Source: Rhytidiadelphus loreus (Eukaryota > Streptophyta > Bryopsida > Hypnales > Hylocomiaceae). From it: a stretch of DNA of 64,000 nt. This document shows positions 11,363 through 21,494 of this stretch, one piece after another (the stretch's first letter is position 1; each line of letters starts with the position of its first letter). The DNA lies in NCBI GenBank assembly GCA_947034895.1, contig OX344761.1, forward strand, positions 76,693,839 to 76,757,838, in the 5' to 3' direction. The position numbers and the translations under genes were made by a program. Below the pieces are notes generated by a model. That model searched no databases and was not told where the DNA came from. It saw only the letters and a program-made list of their open reading frames with translations.

Positions 11363-12614
11363 TTTGAATTTCTGAACCTCTAAGACTTTCACTTTGAAGT
11401 TCTCTTATACAAAATTGTGGACATAAATTTTAGTTACCAATGCACTTCATAAAAATGTATTGCACCTTTTCATCTTTTATTTAAAAATTTGGGTTATGCA
11501 TCTTTAGCCATTTTATTAATTATTGTTGCAACTTATTAGATTTGACATGCAAAAAGAGGATTCCCACCCTAACATGACTTCTGCAATTTCAATAAGAAAA
11601 TAATCAAACATAAGAAATTTACCATCCATGATTCACATGGTTGCGTTTTATTTTCCAATGCAATCTCTATTATGTTTAGTTTGAATTTGTATGGTGAATC
11701 CATTGTAAAACAAGATCCAACTATGAAGAATGTGGGATTCTTGATCAATGTAGACCACTTTCGGAGAGCTCCAAAAGAAGGGGTTTGGGAATTGAGGGAT
11801 AAATACCTTTTATTCATTTATGGTCAAGTGTGATTGACACATTATAAATTGCGTGAGAGAACAAAACTCAATATAATCAATTATACAATGCATAGGATAG
11901 GTGTAGTAAGATGGTTGTTCAAATATCTCATAAGGATTGGGTGTGACAGCATGAGCTCCCATATAACTTTCATCATGTGCTTCATCAAGCACCGTGAAGG
12001 TGTAGTTGGGAACTAATTGTCACAATTAATTGTCATAGCTATTTCCCAACTGATTTCATGGTTTTGTTCAAATTTTATTTATCTGTACATTCATAGGTAT
12101 CCAAACAATAAAACTTGTTTCATATTAATTAAAAGTGTAGCCATCATATTTACAAACAAAGGGATTAAATCAAGGGCATACATTTGTACATTTTCAATAT
12201 TTGGGGATTTCAAACTTGTGAACCAAGAATAACAAGCCACAACATTTATGGGTATATATTTTATTGGGGGGGTCACATTTATGGGTATATATTTTTTGGG
12301 AGGGGTCACATATGTAAACCATTAAAGTATTGGGTACTAATCAATTAAACATTCATATACCATGGACTGTTTAGCAAAATATGATCATCCATCTGAGATA
12401 AACAATCCATGCATTGTTTAGCAAAATCATAGTATAGAAATGTAAAATGAAGTTCTTTGTCAAGCACATTGCTATTTCACATGTCTAGCATGACTTTAGT
12501 ACTATTATCTTCATAAATAACTTATTTCTTTTTATGATCCCAACTCAAAAATCAAAATAGGGTCTTATGCCATGGTACAAGGCTGCCGTTTGATGCACCA
12601 CAACAATGTCTCTA
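11363..12614. other. No supported gene; short direct repeat at about 12240-12310
   Basis: AT-rich sequence. Two copies of about 35 bp starting CACATTTATGGGTATATATT (12237 and 12273) follow each other, each ending in a G-run. I see no credible gene; an 82-codon minus-strand frame near 11.6-11.8 kb is unsupported. Confidence 0.5.
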
Positions 12615-13931
12615 GTCACGAACGATTTGCCCGTGGCACAAGGTTGTCCAAGTTTGCGCGAGCTTGGTTTAACCTATTATTGGTCTGCTCAAAGATATCC
12701 GTGGTGTTGATTTGAATGCTCAGAGATTGTGTAAATGCGCGTTCCGTCCCGTGCTCATCATCCTAAGGTGGAATTGTCATTAGTACATATGATATTCACA
12801 GAATGGGGTACAAACAATACTAACCTAGCAAGTATATTAACTCGTGTTGTGGTATTGCACTAACCTTAATGAGTTGTAACAACAAGCATCCATTCTCAGA
12901 CTCGGAAAGTTTCTCGACATCCTCAAATTCTTCTAATAAAGCCCTGCATCTCCCGGCCCCCCATATCAATGAATATTAAAACATAACAACTACATATGGG
13001 TATTTTTAGCATATAATCTTATAATACAAGTTCTATACTAGAACAACCGAACCTGAGGTTTGTGCAATCTTTTCCTTGCCGAACCCACACATATTCTTCC
13101 ATCATGGCCCACCCCTCCCTAATGGCCTCATCAAATTTGGCTCCCCAAACAATATCGCGTGTGTTTTGTATCAAACACATCACTCGTCCTGCAGCAAATA
13201 AGCACTAATAGTGAGATGAAATGTCCACCACCAACTATTCAACTAGAAATGTTCATTAATACATGTTCATTTCATTATTCAAGGATTCAAATCACCTATA
13301 CAAAATGAAGGGCAATATTTTACTCACCCATTTTGCTGGCTTGGAAATGGCCTTTGGACTCATTGCATTGGCCATAATGAGCAAAGCAATACAATTTGTA
13401 GCCTTTCCAAAAGTCCTTAATCCTATTTCAAAGATCACAAATCAATTCCAATAGAATAGTCATTGTCATGGTGATTCTCCCACCTATTAAAAAGACATTG
13501 TCTACAATACAAGTGGATGACAATAAGGAAGTCAAAGGCAAACTAAACAAATTTTTACCGGAAATATTCATGGTCGAGAATAATTATGACTTCCTCTGAG
13601 CACTTGCTAAATTGAACACCTGCCATTAAGCCTGTAAGGAGCCAAATAACTAATCATTAGCAATGCAAGAAGATTAAATTTGAATAGGCTACATAACAAT
13701 TGAGGCCCCCCTACGTTACTATAACACCCAAAAATGAAAGAGAATCAATGAAGAACCAAATGAATCATTTTCATTTGAATTGCTAATTGTTTTAAATGTG
13801 AATTTAGTGTACCCTTTTTCGGTGACTTCACACCCATTTGTGTGTGCATACTTATTATTCAACAACTTTGCCACAATGAATGCAATTGCCGTTTCAAGGC
13901 CCTCTACATCAAATGGCTTTGATATTCTCAC
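12615..13931 (-). CDS. Spliced gene of unknown function (at least six exons)
   Basis: Five exons join in phase with consensus GT..AG borders on the minus strand: 13631-13559, 13422-13328, 13188-13053, 12943-12865 and 12762-12615 (TGA). Introns are about 100-140 bp. The joined product runs LMAGVQFSKCSEEV, HEYFRIKDFWKGYK, QASKMGRVMCLIQNTR, then EYVWVRQGKDC and ends PRANRS. An upstream open stretch at 13931-13719 (starting RISKPFDVEGLETAIAF) probably supplies the preceding exon; its donor and the true ATG are not resolved. The exons are too short to show up as long open frames. The product is soluble and mixed in charge, with no domain I recognise. A leader-like block (14051-14090) and a GCGACTGCGGGT array lie upstream, as for the neighbouring genes. 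Confidence 0.55.
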
Positions 13932-14050
13932 TATCCTAAACTAATGGAAAAGATTTTGGGTTCATTGAAGTATACAAGAAGTGTCTGCTGTATTGTTGGC
14001 TGTTTGTGGGAAACCAAAAAAACCACGAGACCTCCACAACATTAGGCCCA

Positions 14051-14090
14051 CATTCAGCCACTACAAGGTAGGTGAACTACAAGGTACAGT
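14051..14090 (-). promoter_or_regulatory. Conserved leader-like block
   Basis: On the minus strand this reads GTTCACCTACCTTGTAGTGG then CTGAATG, matching the CACCTACCTTCAGGTGGCTG core of the leaders at 15.9, 19.75 and 11.05 kb. It lies upstream of the spliced gene ending at 12615. Confidence 0.45.
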
Positions 14091-14129
14091 TATGAAAATT
14101 ATGGACCACAGACTGGAACAGCCCATGAA

Positions 14130-14760
14130 ATACCCGCGGTCGCCAGGGGCGCATGCGCTAACCCTAACACGGATACTAGGGCGACAGCGCATGGGGCGAC
14201 TGCGCGTGGGGCGACCGCGGGTCCGGTCCAAGGATCCCTCACGTCTTTCAAGGGCGACCTCGGGTGAGGGCGACCTCGGATCAGGGCGACCGCGGGTCAG
14301 GGCGACCTCGGGTCCTCGAGGGGGAAACACATTTCAAAATCCCCCCTCCATCAGGGCGACTGCGCATAGGGAGCGACTGCAGGTCAAGGAGAAAATGCAA
14401 ACTCCTTGACCCGCAGTCGCCCCCTACGCGCAGTTGCCCATAAGGAAGGGGAGGGAGACACCAAATACTTTTCCGCCCTCTATCAGGGCGACTGCGCGTA
14501 GGGGGCGACTGCGGGTCAAGGTGGGAGCAACCTAACTATTTCAAAATGCAATCTCCCCCCTTCCATCAGGGCGACTGCACGTAGGGGGCGACTGCGGGTC
14601 AAGGTGGGAGACACCAGAAATTTCGAAAATGTAATCTCCCCCCTTCCATCAGGGCGACTGCGCGTAGGGGGCGACTGCGGGTCCCCAGATCACTTCCAAA
14701 ATCAGACCTGGGGTTGTAGGGCGACTGCGCTTTAGGCGACTGCGGGTATGGGCATGTTTC
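14130..14760 (+). repeat. GCGACTGCG(C/G)GT array 4 with higher-order units and a hairpin
   Basis: Copies of GGGCGACTGCGCGTA and GGGGCGACTGCGGGT alternate. From about 14480 they form a higher-order unit of about 85-90 bp (array pair, AAGGTGGGAG, a variable part, AATCTCCCCCCTTCCATC), repeated three to four times. At 14368-14431 an inverted pair (about 21-bp arms around AAAATGCAAA) can form a hairpin. The array lies upstream of the minus-strand gene ending at 12615. Confidence 0.85.
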
Positions 14761-15080
14761 ACAAGATTAATTTTTTTTTTGGGACCCCTCTCCCTTATTG
14801 TTTCTAATTCCCTTTAATCATATGTTACTTCCTCCATTTTGTTTACAAATTCAACAAGACAAACAAATCCTAAGTTTTGCATTAGCTCTCCAACACTCCT
14901 TTGGCAAGAAGTTCCAAATGAAAGTTTTATGTACATTCTAATAGTGGGGAGGTGTAATTAGATTTATTTGGGCATGATTCACGAGATGGTGTTTTTTTTG
15001 GGACCTCTCCCTTATTGTTTCTAATTCCCTTTAATCATATGTTACTTCCTCCATTTTGTTTACAAATTCAACAAGACAAA
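14752..15080 (+). repeat. Direct repeat of about 112 bp
   Basis: About 14752-14862 (GGCATGTTTCACAAGATTAA...) recurs at about 14968-15080 with few changes, including a shared 80-bp stretch from GGGACC(CC)TCTCCCTTATTG to CAACAAGACAAA. It is probably a local duplication; no gene lies within it. Confidence 0.8.
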
Positions 15081-15384
15081 AAAGACATGATTCTGTTTTA
15101 GGTCTAAAACACTACATCTCGTGTACGATGTGTAAGTATTTTATGTAGGTTTAAGGATTTGATTCTAGATAAAAGTTGTATTATTGTTTTGCAAGGTCTA
15201 GGGTCTAGGGTTTAGGGTTTGGGAAACCCTTCACATTGTGAGAATAATTCTTCCATTGCCTTGCTATGTCTTTGATATGACCTGACGCCTAACATTTATT
15301 ACCAATTTTGGATGTGAGATAAGGAAAAATCAATTAGAATATGCTGCAGATGCTAATTAGTGTTGGGTCAGATTGGTTGTTGGT

Positions 15385-15830
15385 TTAGGGCGACCTCGGG
15401 TCAGGGGCGACCGCGGGTCATCGACGAAGCAAAAAACACATTTGAATCAGGGCGACTGCGCGTAGGGGGCGACTGCGGGTCAAGGAGGGAGACTAATTTT
15501 CTGGAAAATGCAAACTCAATCTCCAGTGGGGCGACTATGCGTAGGGGGCGACTGCGGGTCGAAGAAACTTCTTTATGGACGACCGCGTGTGCAAGTTTCG
15601 GGATGGTTTAGTTGGTACCCGCGGTCGCCCACGATCCGCAGTCGCCCTTGATGCGCAGTCGCCCATTTCAGTGCTCCAAAAACACGCAGTCGCCTATTCC
15701 CGCTGTCTTCAGACCCGTAGTCGCCCCTCCTCAAACCCGTAGTCGCCCCACTTCAGACCCGCAGTCGCCCCCTCCCGACCCGTAGTCACCCAAACGCACG
15801 CGTCCTGAGGCGACTTCGGGTACTTAAGCG
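15385..15830. repeat. GCGACTGCGGGT array 5, two opposed halves (upstream of kinase)
   Basis: From 15385 to about 15565 the motif reads GCGACTGCGGGT on the plus strand. From about 15618 to 15795 it reads ACCCGCAGTCGCCC, so the halves are inverted. The half nearer the kinase has the ACCCGCAGTCGCCC orientation in the direction of the gene. Confidence 0.85.
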
Positions 15831-15867
15831 TTAGCCCCACTTTTGATTCTCACCTTACTTTAGCCTT

Positions 15868-15955
15868 GCGCACTGTCTTTCACCTACCTTCAGGTGGCTG
15901 GATGCGTGCCCGTGGGCTGGGGTTTCAATTGGGGGGGGAATTTTTACCCTTTCAA
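15868..15955 (+). promoter_or_regulatory. Conserved leader/promoter block of the kinase gene
   Basis: Contains GCGCACTGTCTTTCACCTAC, GGTGGCTGGATGCGTGCC, GGGGTTTCAATTGGGGGGGG and TTTTTACCCTTT, in the same order as the block at 19741-19830 and as the shorter minus-strand block at 11035-11105. It ends about 45 bp before the kinase ATG. Confidence 0.65.
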
Positions 15956-16000
15956 TCTACAAATTTTGAACTACGGTTTTGAATTGTTTTTAAGTACAAC

Positions 16001-17592
16001 ATGGCTTTTCCACATGAAGGCAACACTACAAGGAGAAAGTCTTTATGGGATCTGGACCTCGATAATCCAATTTTTTTCGAGGTTCCGATAGTTGTAAATG
16101 AAAACGAAGAAGGAGGGAGTCAAGAGCGACGGAAGGGCAAGAAGCAGAAGTCAGCACATGACAAGGACTCCAACTATCCTCCCCCGAGTTATACCCGATA
16201 TGCATACGAAGCGTGTCTCCAGTGGTACGCAGGGAAAAGTGTACAATTCTTGGAGGCAAGCTATTTGAGGTGTCCTACAACTGGTAGTGTGGCCTTGCCA
16301 AACGATTTACAAGCACGGATTTTAACCAAGCTAAAGGGATCCGATGATTTCGCAGACATTGACTTGACATATTCTTCGAGACTATTTGAATGGCTTGATA
16401 ACACATTGAAAGCGGTGATGTTCAATACCAAGAAATTGATGGAGGAACATCGACCGTTTCTTCCGATAGTAGAGGAATTAGAAGACATCAAGGCATTCCG
16501 CCAAAAAATGGAGTGGTGGTCCAACGCAGTGAAGAAATTGGCAAGAGGCTCGGCAAGGGGTTTTAAGTGGAAAAATGCAGCGGTGCAGGCAACATTTGCA
16601 CGAGATGGTGGATTGTGTATCACGTGGATCCCCGATACGGCGAAAGTGGTGCCCCTTAGTGCTTTTGAACGTGAAGGGGGATATGCAAAAGTGCGTAAGG
16701 TACGCATTGAAGGAATGGATACAATTCCAAGCTACATCGCTTTTGCTGGGAAAGTATCCAAGGCAATAAACCCGCGCGAGGGGAGAGCGCAATGATCCAT
16801 GGAGGCCCTTGCATGCCCCTTGAACCACCCTGGCATCATTAAGTTTTTTGCCATTCATTCTCGCACGAATGAAGCGTACACTTTGTGCTGGAATGGGGGC
16901 CATTTGAATGAGTTGAGGCATTTAGATCGTTCTGTATCACCAACCATTGACTGGCATGAAATGCAAAAAGCTACAAGACTTCCTGAAGAGAAACAAAAAG
17001 AACTTGGTCTCTTTCGAAGGCACAAGGCAAAGTTGGCATGGGCTTTAGTATATGTGACAAATCTCATGCACAAGTGCCGTGTGCTACACAATGACTTGTC
17101 TCCCATGAACATCATGTTGCATTTTCCGGATTATTCAACGACATAATCAACATTGGAATTTGTGATTTTGGAATATCAAGTCGTTTTGACGAAAACGCGC
17201 CTTCACATTTTGGAAAGCCATCTGAGGCCGAGAGGGATCAATACCGAGAAGGTCGTTGGTGGGTTGCCCCGGAGTTGTTTTATGCATATGGACCTCCAAA
17301 TTCCGATACAAGCATACCGATCATGCAACAACAGTATAAATATACGCAACAGTCAGACTCGTATTCTATTGGGAAGTTGACCGAATGGATGAGAATTGGT
17401 GATATGGACGATTGGGACAAGGATTTGTTCAAGAGCCGCGAGGGATCAATGTACTTTGGAATGAAGTTGCGTGAACTCGTGAACACTGACCCAAAGAAGA
17501 GACCAACGTGTATAGAGATCACAAATTCCCTTATGTCTCCACCATGGTCCATGATGCCCCCCGAATTGGTGTTCCGAGACTCACCTTTGTAA
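16001..17592 (+). pseudogene. Protein kinase-like gene, one in-frame TGA and one frameshift
   Basis: ATG at 16001 opens 264 codons of N-terminal region (basic/acidic start, helical middle) leading into a kinase fold. TGA at 16793-16795 interrupts the frame, which resumes at once (SMEALACPLNHPGIIKFF, alpha-C region). The catalytic loop HNDLSPMNIM (about 17090-17120) is a non-RD form with Asp and Asn kept. Right after it, near 17141-17146, a one-base shift moves the frame: the +2 frame carries CDFGIS (DFG), WWVAPEL (APE) and ends with KKRPTCIEIT (helix I, PxxRP-like) and a stop at 17590-17592. The catalytic residues are present once both lesions are discounted. The beta-3 lysine is uncertain (possibly in AFAGKVSKA). 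This is a probable pseudogene of a kinase family; substrate unknown. Confidence 0.75.
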
Positions 17593-19359
17593 TAGGATAG
17601 TCTAGAGCAAGAGTTTAGTGGTGCAAGCAATGAGCTTGGTGGCCAATTATGTGTTGCTTACTTTGTAATATTATCCTATAATATATGAAGGAATTTTATG
17701 CTACGCGCCTTGTCTTTAGAAAAACAATTACTCAATGGGCTATTTGTCAAATTGTATATATTGAATATGGCCTTTTACACATTGTTATGCAAAGTATAAC
17801 AACTTTTGAATTCAAATGTTCTTGGTCCTTTTTGATTCCGTAGTATATAATGGACGCAAGGAAAATAAGAAAATGAAAATAAATTAGTTGGTAATTGATG
17901 TTGAAGACTTGTATTATTTCTTGAATAAAATGTGCTAGTATGCACTTGAAAGGAGTTTTACTTTCATGGTCATTGAATTCAAATAGTTGTTTTTTCAATC
18001 CCTAAAAAAATGTAAGTCATACATCATTTACATTCTCTTATTATTTTTTCTATTTCCAAAAATAAAAGCAAGTTGGGTTTTTTTTCCTATTTATTCTAAT
18101 TCAAATATAGGAAACATACATTTTAGACTTTTTTAGACTTTTCCTTTTTATTCGTACTTTACCTATTTCAAAATAGATGAGAGATGTTTTTATTTATTTA
18201 TTTAACCTTTTTCGCTCTCTTCCTATTTATTTTATTTGGAAAAAGGAAGTTCATTGACTTCTTGCGACCCCTTTTTTTTTTTGAGACAATGAAACAAGAG
18301 TGGATATTGCAAAAAAGATATGTAGCCATAATCTTTGTCATTTATTAAACACGCAATTCGAGAAAACTTGGATGAATTCAATAATAAATGTAAATCTGGT
18401 TTTACCATATATATTATTCCTAGTAGCATAATGTTTTCCTACCATATTCTTTTTTTTGGTATATGTCATCCAAATTGATAAAAACACACATTCTTTCATA
18501 GATGGTTGGAGTATGATATAAGTCCAACAATGACTTTCATTTATAGATTTGTGTCCGTACAAGAAATTTAGTTATTAGGCATGTAATTTACCAAAATTAG
18601 TGTGTGTAACATAGTATGTAATTTGAGTCTACATCCAAAAATACATAATGAACATCTCATGTCAAAACAATTACAAAGACATTATTGTTACAATTGCAAT
18701 GGTTAATACTTAATAATCATAACATTGGTTATTAACAATTGAATTAGTTATTAACAATAAAATTAGTCATTAACAATGAAATAAGTCATTTACAATAAAA
18801 TTAAGAATTAACAATGAAATTAATTAATAAGAAAAAAATTAGTTAACAACAACTTCTTCTAAAACAATTGCAAAGATTTAACTTTTGTTCAGATAATCAA
18901 TGAGGAATCCATTTGTACCACAACCGACCTCAACCCTAATGGCTCCCCAAATATAGTATAAAGTATAAACTAGTATTCCATAAATTTTGCAACACAAATG
19001 GGATTGAGCTCACAATCCTTTTTTTTTCCCTTGAGATTTGGTGCTCAAAAGCAACAAAAAATTTAGGCTAGCTATAAGCTATAGGAATTTTTTAGGAAAA
19101 TTTTGGATGAAATTGCTAGAAAAACTTCAACTTCTAGAAAAGTCTTCGATGAAATCGCCACAATGTAAATGAAAATAGAATTTTAGATACTTAGTATCAC
19201 ATTTTCTATCCAGTACGTGGATGAATGTTGAAGCTTGGAGCCCCTCCGTAACATTTAGTATCGCCACTTTCCCAGCGCAAGGAAAAATGGAAAAAAATAT
19301 CACAATCTATAAACATGTACTAAGAAAGAAAAGAAAAGTCCATGTATTAATAGATGGAC
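17593..19359. other. AT-rich, no supported gene; degenerate AACAATNAAATTA repeat
   Basis: Very AT-rich sequence. Around 18725-18840 there are about five degenerate units of TTAACAATGAAATTAGTCA type. No convincing coding frame. Confidence 0.6.
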
Positions 19360-19720
19360 CCGCTGTCGCCCAGGACCCGCGGTCGCCTTCGCAAAGTGGA
19401 CCTGTGGTCGTCCTGGACCCGCGGTCGCCTAGGACCCGCAGTCGCCCTAGACCCGCAGTCGCCCTGGATCCGTGGTCGCCCACTCGCCCGGGCTCCTTCG
19501 ACCCGTGTTCGCGTTGGAGCACCTGTCCAGACCCGCAGTCGCCCCACTCTAGGACCCACGGTCGCCCTCAAGCACTTGCGCTGACCCGCAGTCGCCCCAC
19601 TTCCGGACCCGCGGTCGCCCTGGAGCACTGGGCTGACCCGCACTCGCCCCACTTCAGGACCCGCACGCGCCCCAGGGCGACCTCGGGTACATCAGCGTTC
19701 TCCTCCACCCGCAGTCGCCA
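19360..19720 (-). repeat. ACCCGCAGTCGCCC array 6 (upstream of WCHI gene B)
   Basis: About fifteen degenerate copies of GACCCGCAGTCGCCC/GACCCGCGGTCGCC with variable spacers, reading ACCCGCAGTCGCCC towards gene B. Confidence 0.9.
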
Positions 19721-19740
19721 TTAAATTTTCCCTGGCATTC

Positions 19741-19830
19741 TGCGCACTGTCTTTCACCTGCTGACGTGGCTGAATGCGTGCACAGAAGCTAGGGGTTTGA
19801 GTTGTGGGGGGGGATTTTTGTCCCTTTGCA
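19741..19830 (+). promoter_or_regulatory. Conserved leader/promoter block of WCHI gene B
   Basis: TGCGCACTGTCTTTCACCTG, GTGGCTGAATGCGTGC, GGGGTTTGAGTTGTGGGGGG and GATTTTTGTCCCTTT follow the same order as in the kinase leader. A telo-box copy (AACCCTAAACCGC) follows at about 19950. Confidence 0.65.
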
Positions 19831-20003
19831 CGGCTCATTTTATTCACGCTTGGATGACATAGGGTGTTTCACGAGAACATTGTATTTTTGTAAATGTTAA
19901 ATGTGATAGGATTACGTTTAGCATTTTTTACACCTACGGTTTAGGCTTGCAACCCTAAACCGCATAGTACTTAGTTGGCTACTTTTTAGACGAAGTGATC
20001 GTT

Positions 20004-21494
20004 ATGGAGGGCGAGGACTCTCAACCGCCACACGGTATGTCAAGATACCGACTTCGGCTCAACAAAAAGGCGGTTCGTGACAAGGATCGTAAAAGGAGCG
20101 GCAAACCTTGCAAGAAGCGTGTACCCATCTTGTTGCATCCAAAGATGAAGGCCTTTTTGGGATGGGAAGTAGAACCAGAGCCTTGGACATATGAAACTGT
20201 AAACAAATATGTGGATTGGTGCCACATCAACAAGTTGTTCCCGTTTTGGCGACACCCTTTGCACGTGAAGTCTAATAAGGCAAATTTGGCTTACTGCAAG
20301 AGTGTTGTCTTCCAGCGAAGGTGTTTGGAGGTATGGCAGCAACTCTATTTGGAGTCCCAGCCTTATCGAAATGACAACTTCTCTTTCTATCTTGTGCAAA
20401 TGGTGTACGTTGAAGTTCAATTGAAGAAAAAGGTAGATTGGACAACTTTGAAGGAGCTTCCTATCGGTGACCGCCCGGACAGACCGATAGTGCTGGATGA
20501 AGAAGGACTTCTTCAAGCAAATCAGAAGCTTTTAGAGGCAAAGCCTGGCAAGTTGGCTGTTGGTGATGACCAAGTTCAATGGTCTTCAACTTCTAGCTCA
20601 GATGAGCACACTCACAAATACGATGGATATTCTTTTGAGAGTGACGACGAAGACATTGGCAAAGAAAAACAAGAGGCGGCTGAGGACGTTCAAGTTGACA
20701 AGAAGGGAAAGAGGAAGCTTGAGGAGCCGCAATCATTGTCCAAGATTCAAAAACAAAGCGAAGATGTTCATGTACCGATCAATGTGGACCGTTCTGGTGC
20801 AGACATTGGGTCTAGCGGAAGTAGTGACAATGATTCGGAAGACAATTTGGAGATGTTGGGCACTAAGATCGAAAGTGCACGAGCAGCTTTGACTTCAACA
20901 GTAGCGGATCTTATGAATTTGAAAGAGAAGGTACAACATCTTCCAGTGAATCCAACTGTTGTGGATGGGTTGAAGAAGGAGTTAGAGGCGACTGAAAACG
21001 CCGTTGCTGAAAATGAGAAGATTTACTCTAAGTTAAACAAAAGTAGAGTAAATTATTTCAAGAAGATCGAAGACGGGCGAGCACACATTTCCGATGATTT
21101 AGCGGTGCTTCAAAATAAACTTGATCTTTTGCAACGTGATAAATGGTCCCATCAAAGCGAAAGGAGAAGCTTGAATCTTCAAATACGTGAGCTAGAGATG
21201 GAATATTATGATGATGCCTTAAAAGAAGCCAAAAAAGAGGGCATCTTGGCTTTAGCTCCGGACTATGGTAGCAATACAGAAGAAAGAGCAACGCTTTTTT
21301 ATTTGGTGAAGCTATTGGAGAAAAAACAAGAGTTGTTGCACGAGGGCATATTGGACTTGGAGCGCCACATCCTTTATTTTAAGGAATGGCGCAAGTGGGC
21401 CTATGAAGGCATAGGTGCCACCCGTGCGGAACTTCAAAGAATGAGACCGGAGCCCAAAGAAAGTGACTTTGTGAATAGTGAAAAAAATGCTTAG
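20004..21494 (+). CDS. WCHI-family coiled-coil protein B
   Basis: The first ATG (20004) gives 496 residues ending in TAG. A basic start is followed by the shared domain: WTYETVNKYVDWCHINKLFP (about 61-80), NKANLAYC, FQRRCLEVW, VYVEV and KKVDWTTLK (to about 150). An acidic Ser-rich linker follows, then a long Glu/Lys/Leu coiled coil (about 275-460). It is intact, with no stop. No catalytic motif or transmembrane segment is seen, and I do not recognise the family. A spacing of Trp, Cys-His, Asn, Cys, Arg-Cys-x-Glu and Val-Asp-Trp is kept in all three paralogues (genes at 10810, 20004 and 25668), which suggests one compact helical domain. A relation to the SAM-like N-terminal domain of tyrosine recombinases crossed my mind, but nothing in the sequence proves it. 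Confidence 0.75.
   Translation: MEGEDSQPPHGMSRYRLRLNKKAVRDKDRKRSGKPCKKRVPILLHPKMKAFLGWEVEPEPWTYETVNKYVDWCHINKLFPFWRHPLHVKSNKANLAYCKSVVFQRRCLEVWQQLYLESQPYRNDNFSFYLVQMVYVEVQLKKKVDWTTLKELPIGDRPDRPIVLDEEGLLQANQKLLEAKPGKLAVGDDQVQWSSTSSSDEHTHKYDGYSFESDDEDIGKEKQEAAEDVQVDKKGKRKLEEPQSLSKIQKQSEDVHVPINVDRSGADIGSSGSSDNDSEDNLEMLGTKIESARAALTSTVADLMNLKEKVQHLPVNPTVVDGLKKELEATENAVAENEKIYSKLNKSRVNYFKKIEDGRAHISDDLAVLQNKLDLLQRDKWSHQSERRSLNLQIRELEMEYYDDALKEAKKEGILALAPDYGSNTEERATLFYLVKLLEKKQELLHEGILDLERHILYFKEWRKWAYEGIGATRAELQRMRPEPKESDFVNSEKNA

Noticed and set aside
19221..19724. 167-codon Pro/Arg/Ser-rich frame
   Set aside because: It lies in the ACCCGCAGTCGCC array and is a repeat by-product.
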